A DNA stretch of 64,000 nucleotides from CAILZL01 sp963791615 (GCA_963791615.1 CAWBTE010000006.1:1550001-1614000), one strand, 5' to 3'; shown: positions 18,258 to 29,042, numbered from the stretch's first letter. The notes: generated by a model not told the origin, from the letters alone. A program made the numbers and translations.

Positions 18258-20195
18258 TCAACCCGTGTCTGTTAACCCCAAGCCTACCGCACGATCACCA
18301 TGACTCTGCGCTTCGCCACGTAGTCGCGCCCATGCCGCAATGAACTCGGCTTCATGCGGCTTGCTGAACAGGTACCCCTGTGCAAATTCGCAACCCATGC
18401 GCCGCAGGGCCTGTAACTGCATGTCCGTTTCAATGCCCTCCGCCACCACTCGCAAACCCAGCGACCGCGCCATGGACAGTGCAGCGCCGACAATGACCAC
18501 ATCACCACGATCATGCGGCAGGTCACGGATGAAACTGCGATCTATCTTGAGTTTGTCGATCGGCAAGCGTTTCAGGTAGCTCAACGAGGACAGGCCGGTA
18601 CCGAAGTCATCGATGGCGATATGCACGCCCAGGTCGCGCAATTCACTCAGCATCAGCATGCTCTGTTCGAAATTCTCAACCAGTGAGTGTTCGGTCAGTT
18701 CTATTTCCAGACGCGACGGATCGCAGCCGCTGGCCGCTACTGCATCACGATACTGCTGCACCAGCACGCCGGCGGCCAGCTGACGGGCTGACACGTTCAC
18801 GGCCACTTGCACTGGCTGCATGCCTTCTGCATCCCAGCGCACGATCTGTCGAGCCGCTTCCGCCAATGCCCAGCCACCCAGCTCCACCACCAGACCGGAG
18901 CTTTCAGCCACATCAATGAACGCACCCGGGTGTAACAGACCGCGCTGCGGATGCAGCCAGCGGACCAGCGCCTCGACACCGACCAGCGCGCCCCCCTGCA
19001 CGGTCACAACCGGCTGGTAATGCAGTCGCAGCTCGCCATTGCGCAGCGCATGACGCAATTCACTTTCGATGGCAATGCGCTGTTCCGATGCCTGGCGCAT
19101 GCCGCTGTCAAAAATCACCATGCCGTTCTTGCTTTGCGATTTTGCGGCGTACATGGCCATGTCCGAAGCGCGCACCACTTCATCGGCATCGGTACCATCA
19201 TGCGGAAAGCGCGCGACACCGATGCTGCCGCTGAGATTGATCTCGAAGCCCTGAATATGCGCACTGCCGGTCAGCGCATGACGCGCCAGCAAACCATAAC
19301 AACGCGGGTCATGAAAGCCCTTGATGTCGGGACAGATGATGACGAACTCATCACCGCCAAACCGGTAGGCGCGCGCGCCCGGCTGCAACACGCTTTGCAT
19401 TCGCTCCGCAATGGTACGCAGCACGACATCGCCAATATGATGTCCCAGCGTGTCATTGATGGTCTTGAAGTTGTCCAGATCCAGCGTCACTACCGCAAAG
19501 CCTTCACCGCTATGACGCGCCATGCGAACGTAGTCCTGCAGGTGTTTGCCGGCCGCATGGCGATTGAACAGACCGGTGACCGAGTCCATATAGGCCAGAT
19601 CGAACAACTGCTGTTCCACCTGGACAATACGACGGCGCACGCCCACCGCCAGGAAATAGGAAAGCACCAGCGCGAAAGTGATGGCCAGCAAGGTAATCAG
19701 CGCAAACGTCGTGACGCGCTGGAATAACGGCCCAGACGCCACTTCAATACGCAAGGTACCTAATGTCGAACTGCCCGCTGTTAGCGGCACCTCTACCCGG
19801 TAGCTGCGCGGCGCAGCGGCGGTATCCGTTGTTTTGATTGCAGACTCGGCAATGATCTGCTGACGGCTGTCCAGCACGGTCGCATGCAGCACTCGCTTTG
19901 AGCCCTGCACGTTGTCCAGCACCGTTGCGAGAGCGCGTCGATCACCGGAACGCAAAGCAGGCGTAACCAGCGCAGCCACGGACTCAGCCTCGACACGCAC
20001 TGCCGCCAGCAGTTCATTGCGCCCCTGCCAGAAATTGACGCCATTCAGCAGGCAACCCACCAGCAGCAACGCCAGCGCCGCCGAGCCCAGCGCCAGACGG
20101 GTCAGACCGGACTCCAGGCGCTCAGAGGTCAAGCCATGATGTTGCTCGTGCCGGGGGCCGACCGCACCGGTCAGGCCGTCAACAAGGCTATTCAT
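18258..20195 (-). CDS. Membrane-bound diguanylate cyclase/phosphodiesterase (GGDEF-EAL)
   Basis: 645 residues. Two membrane helices (about 34-53 and 157-182) enclose a periplasmic sensor of roughly 100 residues. The GGDEF domain has an intact signature RFGGDEFV and DLDNFKTINDTLGH. The EAL domain has VGVEALVRW, TEHSLVEN, IDDFGTGLSSLSYL, KIDRSFI and EGIET, all intact. It could therefore both make and break cyclic-di-GMP. The signal is unknown. It is oriented towards rpsU-yqeY and is the first gene of the block that separates these from dnaG. Confidence 0.93.
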   Translation of the reverse strand: MNSLVDGLTGAVGPRHEQHHGLTSERLESGLTRLALGSAALALLLVGCLLNGVNFWQGRNELLAAVRVEAESVAALVTPALRSGDRRALATVLDNVQGSKRVLHATVLDSRQQIIAESAIKTTDTAAAPRSYRVEVPLTAGSSTLGTLRIEVASGPLFQRVTTFALITLLAITFALVLSYFLAVGVRRRIVQVEQQLFDLAYMDSVTGLFNRHAAGKHLQDYVRMARHSGEGFAVVTLDLDNFKTINDTLGHHIGDVVLRTIAERMQSVLQPGARAYRFGGDEFVIICPDIKGFHDPRCYGLLARHALTGSAHIQGFEINLSGSIGVARFPHDGTDADEVVRASDMAMYAAKSQSKNGMVIFDSGMRQASEQRIAIESELRHALRNGELRLHYQPVVTVQGGALVGVEALVRWLHPQRGLLHPGAFIDVAESSGLVVELGGWALAEAARQIVRWDAEGMQPVQVAVNVSARQLAAGVLVQQYRDAVAASGCDPSRLEIELTEHSLVENFEQSMLMLSELRDLGVHIAIDDFGTGLSSLSYLKRLPIDKLKIDRSFIRDLPHDRGDVVIVGAALSMARSLGLRVVAEGIETDMQLQALRRMGCEFAQGYLFSKPHEAEFIAAWARLRGEAQSHGDRAVGLGLTDTG

Positions 20196-20577
20196 CAGCA
20201 GGTGCTCCGCAGTGAAACGGATCCGCCTGCCACGCGAGACTGAACCATGCCGTCTCCATAGCCGATGCAGTAAGCACGATTAAGCATCACAACGGCGATG
20301 GTTGCTCCAGTCAGGAACATGAACTCTCCCGGTACAAAACCTGAGCTGCGCAGAATAAATACGCAGCTTCCCCTGGTGGATAACACGCGGCGGGCAGGTC
20401 TCCACCCGCTGCTCGGCTATTCTCTCAACGCAAACTGTCCTCACTCTCGCCTCGCACCACCTTCCGGCTTGAGTTTACAGGCACCGGGAAATGTCTGTCA
20501 GTGGTCCTGTTTCGGTAATGGGTCACAGTTCATCAGGCCGGTCGATCCGCTGACCTGTCGCAAGCAAGATCGGCGGT
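20196..20577. other. Intergenic region, no gene seen
   Basis: About 380 bases between two leftward genes (ABC ATPase upstream, GGDEF-EAL downstream). No ORF with recognisable content and no clear terminator. It must contain the promoter of the GGDEF-EAL gene. Confidence 0.4.
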
Positions 20578-22131
20578 TTAGTCCAGGCTGCCGGAATACC
20601 CATGCAAAGTGACGCGCCCACCGCGTTCGATACGCAGCAGTTGTCGCACCGCCGGCAGAATGTCTGCCGCATCGTGTACCGCCATGATGATTTGCGTGCC
20701 TGACTTGGCCACGCGTTGCAACGCTGCCATGACGTAGGCATGCATGTCGGGATCCAGTCCGGTGAAGGGCTCATCCAGCAACAGCAACTGCGGCCGATTG
20801 ATCATGGCGCGCGCCAGCAACGCCAGGCGCAGCTGGCCATATGACACCTGGCGCGGCCCCCGGTCATACACGGCCGCAATGCCAAAAAATTTCAGCCACG
20901 GTGCAGCCGCGCGCCGATCCGCCGCAGTAATGGCTTCGTTCAGGCCGATGCTGGCATAGCGACCAGTGGCGACTATCTCCTCGAGACTGCGCGTAGCGTA
21001 ATGATCTGCCTGCAACTCAGGAGAAACATAGCCGACGCGTTGCTTCCACTGTGCAATGGAATCACCCGGCTTGAAGCCGGCGCGCTCAATCGTGCCACCG
21101 AGCGCGGGATATAAATTGCCATACAACAACATCAGCAAGCTGGACTTTCCCGAGCCATTGGCGCCGACAATGGCCCAGTGTTCACTACGCCGTACGGTCC
21201 AGTTGACCGCTTTCAGCACTGGACGATAGTCGCGATACAACTCGACATTGCGCAATGTCAGCAGCTGCGCCTCACTCGTGATACGCAACTTCGGCATCGC
21301 GGTGGCCGCCACGCGGCGTTGCGCAGCACGATGCCGCGCCTGCACATCACGTTGCAGGTACAGCAGTTGCTGCACATCCAGCGGACCGGCATAAACCAGC
21401 TTGCCATGCTGCAAGCGAGCCAGATGAGTCGCACTGGCGGGAATATCAGCGGCTGAATGCGCCGCGAGTATCCAGGTCGGATTCAAACGGATATTTTCCA
21501 GCAAGCCCCGCAGCTGCAGTCGCGTGACTGTATCCACACCGTTGAACACCTCATCCAGCAGTAGCACCGCAGGGCATGCGACCAGCGTGCGCGCCAGCAA
21601 AACCCGTCGCCGCTGTCCATACGAAAGTGTCAGCAGCAACCGTTCACGCAGCGACCACAGGCGCAGACGCTTGAGCAGGGTACGCACCTGCGACTTTTGT
21701 TTCGCACTGGGTTTGGTGAGTGGAATGTCCTCATCAAACAACCCGGTGGTGACCACCTGCGTCACGCTGAGATTCCAGCCATAACGCAGGTACTTGTCCT
21801 GACGTTCCGGCGCCAGATACGCCATATGCCGTTTGTCATCTCCGGGTTCTGCATGGGGAACGCTACCAAAACAATACTGCCGTCGTTCCCGGCCCGTCGG
21901 GGTTGGCCACATGTCACCGCGCAACAATTTGAGCAGCACCGACTTGCCCGAACCATTGGCGCCCACCAGTACCCAGCGCTCATTGCGATGCAACTCAAAG
22001 CTCACTTCCTCAAGCGCCCACCGCTCCTCCCGGGGATTCTGTGGAGGCTCGCCAAATTTGACTGAACAACGTTCGAGCTTGACCAGCAATGAGGATTTAG
22101 ACGGGTGGCGACGCGCCACCACTTGTTTCAT
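20578..22131 (-). CDS. Duplicated ABC ATPase, ModF-like
   Basis: Two ABC domains in one chain and no membrane segments. Domain 1: Walker A GANGSGKSVLL, signature LSYGQRRR, Walker B AVLLLDEVF. Domain 2: GANGSGKSSLL, VSYGQLRL, LLLLDEPF, and a switch His in AVHDAAD. This layout matches the ModF/photorepair protein group, whose role is poorly known; it need not belong to an importer. No permease lies nearby. Start is uncertain: ATG 22131 (MKQVVARRHP) is chosen over an upstream in-frame start at 22176. Confidence 0.8.
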   Translation of the reverse strand: MKQVVARRHPSKSSLLVKLERCSVKFGEPPQNPREERWALEEVSFELHRNERWVLVGANGSGKSVLLKLLRGDMWPTPTGRERRQYCFGSVPHAEPGDDKRHMAYLAPERQDKYLRYGWNLSVTQVVTTGLFDEDIPLTKPSAKQKSQVRTLLKRLRLWSLRERLLLTLSYGQRRRVLLARTLVACPAVLLLDEVFNGVDTVTRLQLRGLLENIRLNPTWILAAHSAADIPASATHLARLQHGKLVYAGPLDVQQLLYLQRDVQARHRAAQRRVAATAMPKLRITSEAQLLTLRNVELYRDYRPVLKAVNWTVRRSEHWAIVGANGSGKSSLLMLLYGNLYPALGGTIERAGFKPGDSIAQWKQRVGYVSPELQADHYATRSLEEIVATGRYASIGLNEAITAADRRAAAPWLKFFGIAAVYDRGPRQVSYGQLRLALLARAMINRPQLLLLDEPFTGLDPDMHAYVMAALQRVAKSGTQIIMAVHDAADILPAVRQLLRIERGGRVTLHGYSGSLD

Positions 22132-22218
22132 CTTGCTCAATTTAAGCAGGGCTCCGCGGGGTCTTTCGTCAACCACGAAAATAACTGGCAGGAAATTTTC
22201 AATGACATCGGTTTGTTT

Positions 22219-23154
22219 TCAGTGCCTCGCCTTGAGCTCGGCGTAAACATCGCGAACAAAACGCTCGGCCGGGGTATGCGGCTGCAATGCATTCGAATCC
22301 AGGTCTGCTGTTACCTTCGCGGCGACCACCTCGGCCTCGCTCTTTCCCTGCGCAACAAGTGCAGCCACGCGGTCGCGCACAGTGAGGATGAGATCGCGCT
22401 GGGCGATTGCCACTGCGCGATCAACGGGAGGTCCGTGACTCGTAACAATCCTGGTGCGGGGTCCTGTATGGCTGATGAGGACCCCCAGTGCCTCAAGCAT
22501 TCCCGGTAACGTCCCACCATCAGGGCGATTGATGCTTGGGTAGGGAATGGGTCGCAAGACATCGCCGGCAACGATGATGTCAAGGCGCGGAAAATAGATG
22601 AACGAGTCGCCGTTGGTGTGCGCGTCCGGCACCGCGATAAGCTGGATCTCCTCGCCGTTGAAATGCAATGTCATGTTGTTGGCGTAAGTGAGCTTGGGCA
22701 CAGCAGTGTCCGGAGCAGGCTGGCGTGGCTTGCCGTCGGCCAGCGTTCTGGGGTGCAACATGCTGTAACGCACCTGCTCACGCCCGATGATGGTCGCACC
22801 AAGGCGACCAAAGTGCGCATTGCCGCCGGTCTGATCGAGGTGCACGTGCGTGTTGATCACGTACCGGATCGGTTGCGAGCTCAGTTTCCTGATCGCCGCC
22901 TCAACTTTCTGGCTCAAGGGCGCCAGCTGCGTATCAATCATGAGAACACCGTCCGGACCCGACAGCACACTGATCGAACCGCCTGCATCATCGGAATCAT
23001 TCAAGACATGGAAATTATCGGCAAGCTTGTTCGTCCTGATCTCGACCTTGCCGAAGTCCTCAGTGACCTGGGCATGCGCCAGCGACGCGAACACCGCGCA
23101 GAAACCCATGCAAAACAGCCATGGAACACTTTTGCAGTCCTGTTTTTCCTGCAT
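22219..23154 (-). CDS. Exported metallo-beta-lactamase-fold hydrolase
   Basis: Signal peptide (MQEKQDCKSVPWLF ... LAHAQ) then an MBL fold of about 280 residues. Metal-site motifs are THVHLDQTGGN, PDAHTNGDSF, IVAGDVLRP and TSHGPP. The usual HxHxDH has Gln in place of the last His, so one metal site may be altered. Members of this exported group include hydrolases of uncertain substrate (lactonase- or B3-like), not necessarily antibiotic resistance enzymes. Start ATG 23154 gives a normal signal peptide; ATG 23220 would add 22 residues. It is divergent from the first DUF6152-like pair. Confidence 0.82.
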   Translation of the reverse strand: MQEKQDCKSVPWLFCMGFCAVFASLAHAQVTEDFGKVEIRTNKLADNFHVLNDSDDAGGSISVLSGPDGVLMIDTQLAPLSQKVEAAIRKLSSQPIRYVINTHVHLDQTGGNAHFGRLGATIIGREQVRYSMLHPRTLADGKPRQPAPDTAVPKLTYANNMTLHFNGEEIQLIAVPDAHTNGDSFIYFPRLDIIVAGDVLRPIPYPSINRPDGGTLPGMLEALGVLISHTGPRTRIVTSHGPPVDRAVAIAQRDLILTVRDRVAALVAQGKSEAEVVAAKVTADLDSNALQPHTPAERFVRDVYAELKARH

Positions 23155-23370
23155 ATCTGGTTTATATCTATTTTTTAGTTGCCGTGAATGACAAACTTCG
23201 CGACAAAACTGCATCAACATGCTGCTCGCCTTGCCTGGCGAAAGAAGATTCTATACGTTGCCGACCATAGCTGATACTCCAGGATCTATACGCTGAATCT
23301 GAACCTGTGTCAGAAACAAGCACCGCTGAAAAGTTATTACTACGAACTGGATCTGGATGGGGAAATATCG

Positions 23371-23784
23371 ATGCATATGTCAAAGTTACTGTCGATCGCA
23401 GTGGTGGCGCTGGTTTCCGTCCCGGCCCAACCGATCTTCGCGCACCACTCGTACGCCATGTTCGATCTGGAAAAGAACGTGACGCTGGACGGCACGATCA
23501 AGGAAGTCCAGTGGACCAACCCGCACATCTGGATCCAGCTATTGGTAAAGGACGCCGCCACCGGCAAAGACGTGGAATGGTCTATTGAGGGCGCCAGCCC
23601 GAACATGCTGGTCCGTGCCGGCTGGACGCGTAATGCGCTCAAGGCGGGTGACAAGGCAGTGATGGTCATTCACCCGGTCAGGAGCGGCAGCAACCCCAAC
23701 AGTGGCTCACTGGCGGAGGCATCGGTGAACGGCCAGAGAATTTTCAGCAGGCAGGGCTCAAATCCGGTCGGGGAGGCAAAGTGA
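23371..23784 (+). CDS. Exported DUF6152-like protein, copy 1
   Basis: 137 residues. Signal peptide to about residue 24 (PIFA), then the mature chain would begin HHSYAMFD. Conserved stretches are LDGTIKEVQWTNPHIWIQ (His52), VEWSIEG and LKAGDKAVMV. This matches the uncharacterised exported family catalogued as DUF6152. The stop codon overlaps the start of the next gene (ATGA at 23781), so the two are translationally coupled. It is one of four copies in the window. Function unknown; the exposed N-terminal His pair plus Asn-Pro-His suggests metal binding (inference). Confidence 0.8.
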   Translation: MHMSKLLSIAVVALVSVPAQPIFAHHSYAMFDLEKNVTLDGTIKEVQWTNPHIWIQLLVKDAATGKDVEWSIEGASPNMLVRAGWTRNALKAGDKAVMVIHPVRSGSNPNSGSLAEASVNGQRIFSRQGSNPVGEAK

Positions 23785-24542
23785 TCGCTCTCATGGAACG
23801 CGTTCGAAATCCGCTCTGGAGCATCGTCGTCGCAGCAGTCATCTGTTTCGCCTGCACTGAGACGTTCGCGCAATCGTCCACAACCCCGGCTGCAAAACCG
23901 GCAGGACCGGGCAGTCTCAATGGCATGTGGACCACGCTTGGCTACAAAGGATCGCAGCGTAACGGACCCCGTGAACGGGTGGTAAAAACCATCGACGGTA
24001 AATGGCCGCCACTACAGCCATGGGCCGCAGAGCTACTGGAAGAGCGGATCAAGATGACGGAAAGAGGTGAGCCATACACCAACACCATAATGGAATGTCT
24101 TCCGGGCGGTACACCCGAGATGACCTTCGGCTCTCCGTACCCAGCGCAGATCATAGAGTCTTCCGGACAGATCACGATCCTGTACGAAATGTACAACCAC
24201 TTTCGCGTGATCTATATGAACGAAAGCCATCCCGCCGATCCGGAGCCAACCTACATGGGCCACTCCGTGGGCCGTTGGGAGGGCGAGACGCTGGTGGTGG
24301 ACACGGTCGGACTGACGGACCGGACAACCATTGATGAGGTAGGCATGCCCCACAGCGAAGCCCTGCACGTTATCGAGCGCTATCGCCGTATTGACAACAA
24401 CACGCTGGAGATCATCGTCACCCTCGACGATCCCAGGACATTCACCCGGCCATGGGACACCAAGGTGACTTACAAAGCGGGCGCTCCGGGCATGAAGTTC
24501 ATCGAGTTCATCTGCGAGAACAATCGCAACGCCCGGGAGTAA
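23781..24542 (+). CDS. Exported partner protein of DUF6152, copy 1 (unknown function)
   Basis: 253 residues with a signal peptide (to about ETFAQ). Predicted beta-rich. Hallmarks shared with three other proteins in the window: MECLPGG, FRVIYMNES, YMGHSVGRWEGETLVVDT and a later motif DDPRTFTRPW. I do not recognise an enzyme motif; the family is common, unnamed and often located beside TonB receptors in proteobacteria and acidobacteria (recollection, not checked). Coupled to the DUF6152-like gene by a 4-base overlap. Ends 190 bases before the TonB receptor gene. Confidence 0.7.
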   Translation: MIALMERVRNPLWSIVVAAVICFACTETFAQSSTTPAAKPAGPGSLNGMWTTLGYKGSQRNGPRERVVKTIDGKWPPLQPWAAELLEERIKMTERGEPYTNTIMECLPGGTPEMTFGSPYPAQIIESSGQITILYEMYNHFRVIYMNESHPADPEPTYMGHSVGRWEGETLVVDTVGLTDRTTIDEVGMPHSEALHVIERYRRIDNNTLEIIVTLDDPRTFTRPWDTKVTYKAGAPGMKFIEFICENNRNARE

Positions 24543-24732
24543 CGAGGAGACCGGCGCCAAGGGCCACATGACTGTCTCCAGCAGCAGGAGCAACAGACAT
24601 TGAAAAGCCGTTGGCAGGGATTAGTTTTAGTGCCACGGCACTGGACAGGTAACTCCACTGTACGATCTAGTCCATCCGAGTCAATGCGAAATGAAATTGA
24701 CATCATCGATAAAAGCTCAAGGGGTAATCGTA

Positions 24733-27655
24733 ATGATCGTATTAAACACCCATCAAAAATACTTCCAGGGAAGTGTTTCACCCAGGAACGCCACCAGGTG
24801 CAGGCTGTATTACCTTGCCGCCGTTAATGCGGTTCTCTGGGGAGCAAACTCCGCTGGCCCAGACAGCTTCCCCGGAGCTGGAAGAGGTGGTGGTCACCGG
24901 CTCGCGCGTCATCCAGAACGGCGACGCCAGTCCCTCGCCCACCACCATCATTTCAACTGAGGAAGTGCTGACGGCCCAACCCGGACAGTTGAACGATGCT
25001 CTGCAGATCCTGCCTGTTTTTGCCGGATCACGCGGATCATCCAGCAACCCGTCATCAACCGGAGCAGTCGCCGGAGGCAACGGCGCGGCCAATCAGATGA
25101 ACCTGCGCAACCTGGGGATTCGCCGCACGTTGCCACTGCTCGATGGCCTGCGTATTCCACCTTCACTGTTCAACGGCAGCGTGGACGTCGACATCATTCC
25201 GCAAATGCTGGTGCAACGCGTCGACGTGGTGACCGGCGGTGTGTCGGCCGTCTACGGTTCTGATGCCGTCTCCGGTGTTGTCAACTACATCCTCGACAAG
25301 AACTACAGCGGCGTGAAATTCCAGCTCAGTGGGGGTGTTTCCGATCGCAGCGATGGCGAGAAAACCAGTGCCGGCATTGCCTTCGGCACGGATGTGGCCG
25401 GCGGTCGCGGTCACTTTGTGGGCAGCTACGAATATCGCAACGAAGAGGGTGTGCTATACCGCTCTGATCGCGAGTGGATCAGGCAGGCAGGCTTTACCGG
25501 TGCGGGCACCGCCAGCAATCCGTATGCGCTCATTCAGGACACCCGTCAGGGGGATTTTGCCTTCGGCGGCGTGATTTCCACCGGTGTTCTCAGCGGGCAG
25601 GCGTTCAAGTCCAACGGCGTGCTAAGCCCCTTTGCCCGCGGACAGAGGACCGGTGTGGCCGCGCTCGACATCGGCGGCGATGGCGCCTACTACGACTCCT
25701 CGCTGCTGACGCCCATGGAATCCAACCAGTTATTTGCCCGTTTCGACTACGACCTGACCGATAACGTGCAATTCCACGTACAGGCGGGGGGCAACGTCAA
25801 GACCAACCACAACTACGCGGACTTTGTGCGCCTGAATAATGTGACCCTCAGGTCCACCAACGCCTTTCTTTCGCCGACCTATCAGCAAGCCCTCGCCACT
25901 GCCACTCCCGCACAGACTACCTTCAGGCTGAGGTCATACATGAATAATGCGCCTCGACTCGATGCCATCGCAGAATCCGACCAATGGATTTACAACACCG
26001 GGCTGGCCGGGGATCTGGGTGACTACGACTGGGGCGTGGATTTCATCTATGGAAAAACCAAGCTGAAAACGACGCTGGTGCACAACATCAACTACCGGAA
26101 TCTGGCCGCGGCTCTGGACGCAGTATTCCATCCCGTCACCCGGCAGATTGTCTGCAACGTCACCGTGACCAATCCGGGTGTGGCAGACGACTGCGTGCCT
26201 CTGAATCCGTTTGGTCCGACTGCCGCCAGCGAAGCGGCGCTGAATTATTTCCAGAGGCCTACCGACTGGAATGGTGAAACCGATATGGAGGCTTTCTCGG
26301 GCTATATCAGCGGCGCACCCTTTGCGCTGCCGTCGGGCCCCGTCAATATGGCGCTGTCCGGGGAATGGCGTAAAACCGCTTTCTCGGCGGTGACCACCAG
26401 TGATACCAACACGCCCTACAGTTGCACAGGCATCGCGTTTAACTGTACCCCCGCGCCACGGCTCCTTGAGCAGACTTTGGCGCCCTTTCCGAAGGCCACT
26501 GATACGGTGTGGGAGGTTGCCTATGAATTCGACGCGCCTGTCTTTGGCGATCCCGGTGACAAGGGCCTGAATCTCAATGGAGCCGCGCGCTACACCAGTT
26601 ACGAGCAAGCCGGCAATTACGTCACCTGGAAGGTGGGTCTTGACTGGCGGCTGTCGGATACGCTGCGATTCCGCGGCACGACATCACGCGACATTCGTGC
26701 ACCCAACCTGTACGACCTGTATGCACCGGGCAATGGCGTATTGGTTCAGAACACGGATCTCCTGACAAATCTGTCGCCTTCGGTTCTTACCAGCGGCGGC
26801 GGCAACCCGGACCTGACGGCGGAGAAGGGTGAAACCATCACCGCAGGCGTTGTCTGGAAGCCTCTGCCAAATCTGAGTGTGGCCCTGGATTACTTTCATA
26901 TCACCATCACTGACGCACTCTCCAATATTTCCGGCCGTGATCCGAACATCCAGAATGAGTGTTACGCCAGTGGCGGCTCGTCACCATTTTGCGCTCTGCA
27001 AGAGCGCGCCAACGGCAGCGTCGCTGCCGCCATTGCCGCCTACAATGCAAATCCGGGCTCGGTGATCGGCAATCCGGCATTCGCCGTCACCCGATGGGGC
27101 GGCTACGACCTCAACGTGGCCGAGCAGGAAACCAGCGGTTTTGACGTGGAGGTGAACTACAGTACTCAGCTGTTTGAACGAGCATTGAATTTACGCCTGC
27201 TGACTGCGTATCAGCCACACGTGTACACCCGTCAGCCGGGTTTTGAAACCACCGATTATGGCGGTGTGGGCTGGGGTCCGGATGGCGCAGCAGCAGGTCC
27301 GAAGTCAAGTCTGACAGCGCTGGCCAGGTATCAGTTGACCGACCAGCTGACCATTGACCTCATGCAGAGGTGGCGTGACAAGCTGAAGTTCAGTGGCGTC
27401 GCCTCAGAGGTGTTTGCTGGTGGCAAGGACTCCGTGGCGTCCTACACCACCACCAACCTCAACCTGACCTATGACATGGACCTGTCACTGGGCAAGACCT
27501 CCATTTTCCTCAACGTCCAGAATGTGTTCGACAAGGATCCACCCGTCGGTGCGTATACCGCCAACGGCACCCGCGCGGGCCTGAGGGATGGCTTTGCCGT
27601 CGGCGATAACCCGATGGGTCGTTACTACACGCTGGGACTGCGGGTAAGCATGTAG
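24733..27655 (+). CDS. TonB-dependent outer-membrane receptor 1 (frameshift after signal peptide)
   Basis: About 970 residues after correction. The plug starts at ELEEVVVTGSRVIQNG and includes LRNLGIRRTLPLLDG and VDVVTGGVSAVYGSDAVSG; the barrel carries RDIRAPNLYDLY and ends in GRYYTLGLRVSM with a terminal Met in place of the usual Phe. The signal region (MIVLNTHQKYF ... GANSAG) is in a different frame; removing one C at 24858-24860 joins them at AGQTASPELEE. Such receptors use TonB energy to import siderophores, vitamin B12, sugars or lipophilic compounds; here the substrate is probably the compound degraded by the island. ATG 24691 is an alternative start. Confidence 0.88.
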
Positions 27656-27687
27656 TAGAAGAGCCGTTTGCTTTCCGGACCATTTCA

Positions 27688-27716
27688 AGCCGAATGCATC
27701 CGCATTCGGCTTTTTT
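27688..27716 (+). terminator. Terminator after TonB receptor 1
   Basis: Stem AGCCGAATGC (27688-27697) / GCATTCGGCT (27702-27711), 4-base loop, six T. It lies about 35 bases past the stop. Confidence 0.85.
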
Positions 27717-27850
27717 AGTCTGGTAGAGATGTCGGTCACCACGCTAGTTTTTGCCGGGAAGGGCGTTTATTCTCCCTGTCCTACAAAGAATCAAACACGA
27801 TCCGGAAAAGCGGACCTGATACAACATCCGGGGAACAAGAGGACTACCTC

Positions 27851-28442
27851 ATGAAGGCCACATTGATCGTTGCCCTGGCGACCACTATCGCTGGTCCCGC
27901 ATTGGCGCAGATACCCATGGCGGACGAGGCGCTCTATTTCGAGCCGTCCATCCCTGCTCGCATAGAAGCTATGCCGCGCGAGCTGCCGCGAGCCAGAGGT
28001 CCTGGACTGATGTACTCCGTGCAACTGGCCCAAGCCGCGGTCGGATGCCTGTGCCGCCAAAGGCGAACGGGTCAGCGTCCGCGTCGGCGATTCAGTGGGC
28101 ACAACCGTGGTACTGCTGTCGGGCGATGGCGCGGGCGAGCGATCGCAGCTGATCACCAGCGTCAAGGTTGCGGTGGTGGCGAGGTACCGGATGCCGGCAG
28201 CCGAGCTGGCGAAAAAGGCCAAGGCCGATCCCAGGCTCGCGAAAGAGATTCGCGAAAATCCCAGCATTGAATCGATACGTGGCGGTTCGCTGATGTTGAT
28301 GAGCGGTTCCACCTTCGTCGGCGTTCTCTCTGTGTCGGGTGCACCGGGCCTCGACGAGACTTGCGCCAAGGAAGCCTTGGCCAAATATCCGATGCCACCG
28401 GGCCCTCAGGCACCGGCCCAATCTGCAAGTGGCAGCAAGTAA
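27851..28442 (+). CDS. Exported GlcG/HbpS-family haem-binding-like protein 1 (frameshifted)
   Basis: Signal peptide ending PALAQ, then a domain of the GlcG/HbpS (DUF336) type; the Streptomyces member HbpS binds haem. The first frame fails at about 28040, and the second frame resumes with VGTTVVLLSGDGAGERSQL. Removing one G at 28043-28044 restores VDACAAKGERVSVRVGDS, which aligns with the intact copy at 28494. RBS AAGAGGA precedes ATG 27851. Together the two genes are a tandem duplication, identical in stretches such as LLSGDGAGERSQLIT. Confidence 0.78.
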
Positions 28443-28493
28443 GTTTCTCTGCAATCGCAGATCGACCCAGCATTCCGAGGCGAAAGAATTCTC

Positions 28494-29042
28494 ATGAAGA
28501 CCATACTGATCATTGTCATGCTCGCCGCAATCACGGGTCCGGTTTTGGCGCAGGTGCCCCAGGCACCGATGCCGCTGTACTACGTTCCGTCACCAGCCGC
28601 GCGGGTCGAAGGCATGCTGCGCGAGCAGCCGCGCGCCGAAGGACCCAGCCTGCAAACCGCCATCAAGATGGCAGTGGCCGCAGTCGAGGCATGTAAAGCA
28701 AAGGGCGGTAACGTCAGTGTTCTGGTCACCGACTCGGTGGGCACGCCGGTGGTGCTGCTCTCGGGCGACGGCGCGGGCGAACGATCCCAGCTGATCACCC
28801 ATACCAAGGCTCACATAGTGGTGAAGTACCGGACGCCGTCAGGCGCAGTGGCGCAGAAAGCCAGAACCGATCCCAAGCTGGCCAAGGAACTTTCGCTGAA
28901 CCCGAACATCGGCGTGGCGCGCGGCGGCGCGTTCCCGCTCATGAACGGTGGCGAGCTGATCGGCGCCCTTTCAGTGTCGGGCTTGACTGGCGAGGACGAG
29001 AACTGCGCTCAGGAGGCCATGGCCAAGGTGCCGTTGCGCTGA
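28494..29042 (+). CDS. Exported GlcG/HbpS-family haem-binding-like protein 2
   Basis: 182 residues, intact. Signal peptide to about GPVLAQ, then LQTAIKMAVAAVEACKAKGG, VTDSVGTPVVLLSGDGA and VARGGAFPLMNGGELIGAL, the arrangement expected in GlcG/HbpS proteins. It lies 51 bases after its paralogue, probably the same transcript. A periplasmic haem or cofactor binder would fit with the CxxCH-bearing proteins of the island; this link is inference. Confidence 0.82.
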   Translation: MKTILIIVMLAAITGPVLAQVPQAPMPLYYVPSPAARVEGMLREQPRAEGPSLQTAIKMAVAAVEACKAKGGNVSVLVTDSVGTPVVLLSGDGAGERSQLITHTKAHIVVKYRTPSGAVAQKARTDPKLAKELSLNPNIGVARGGAFPLMNGGELIGALSVSGLTGEDENCAQEAMAKVPLR

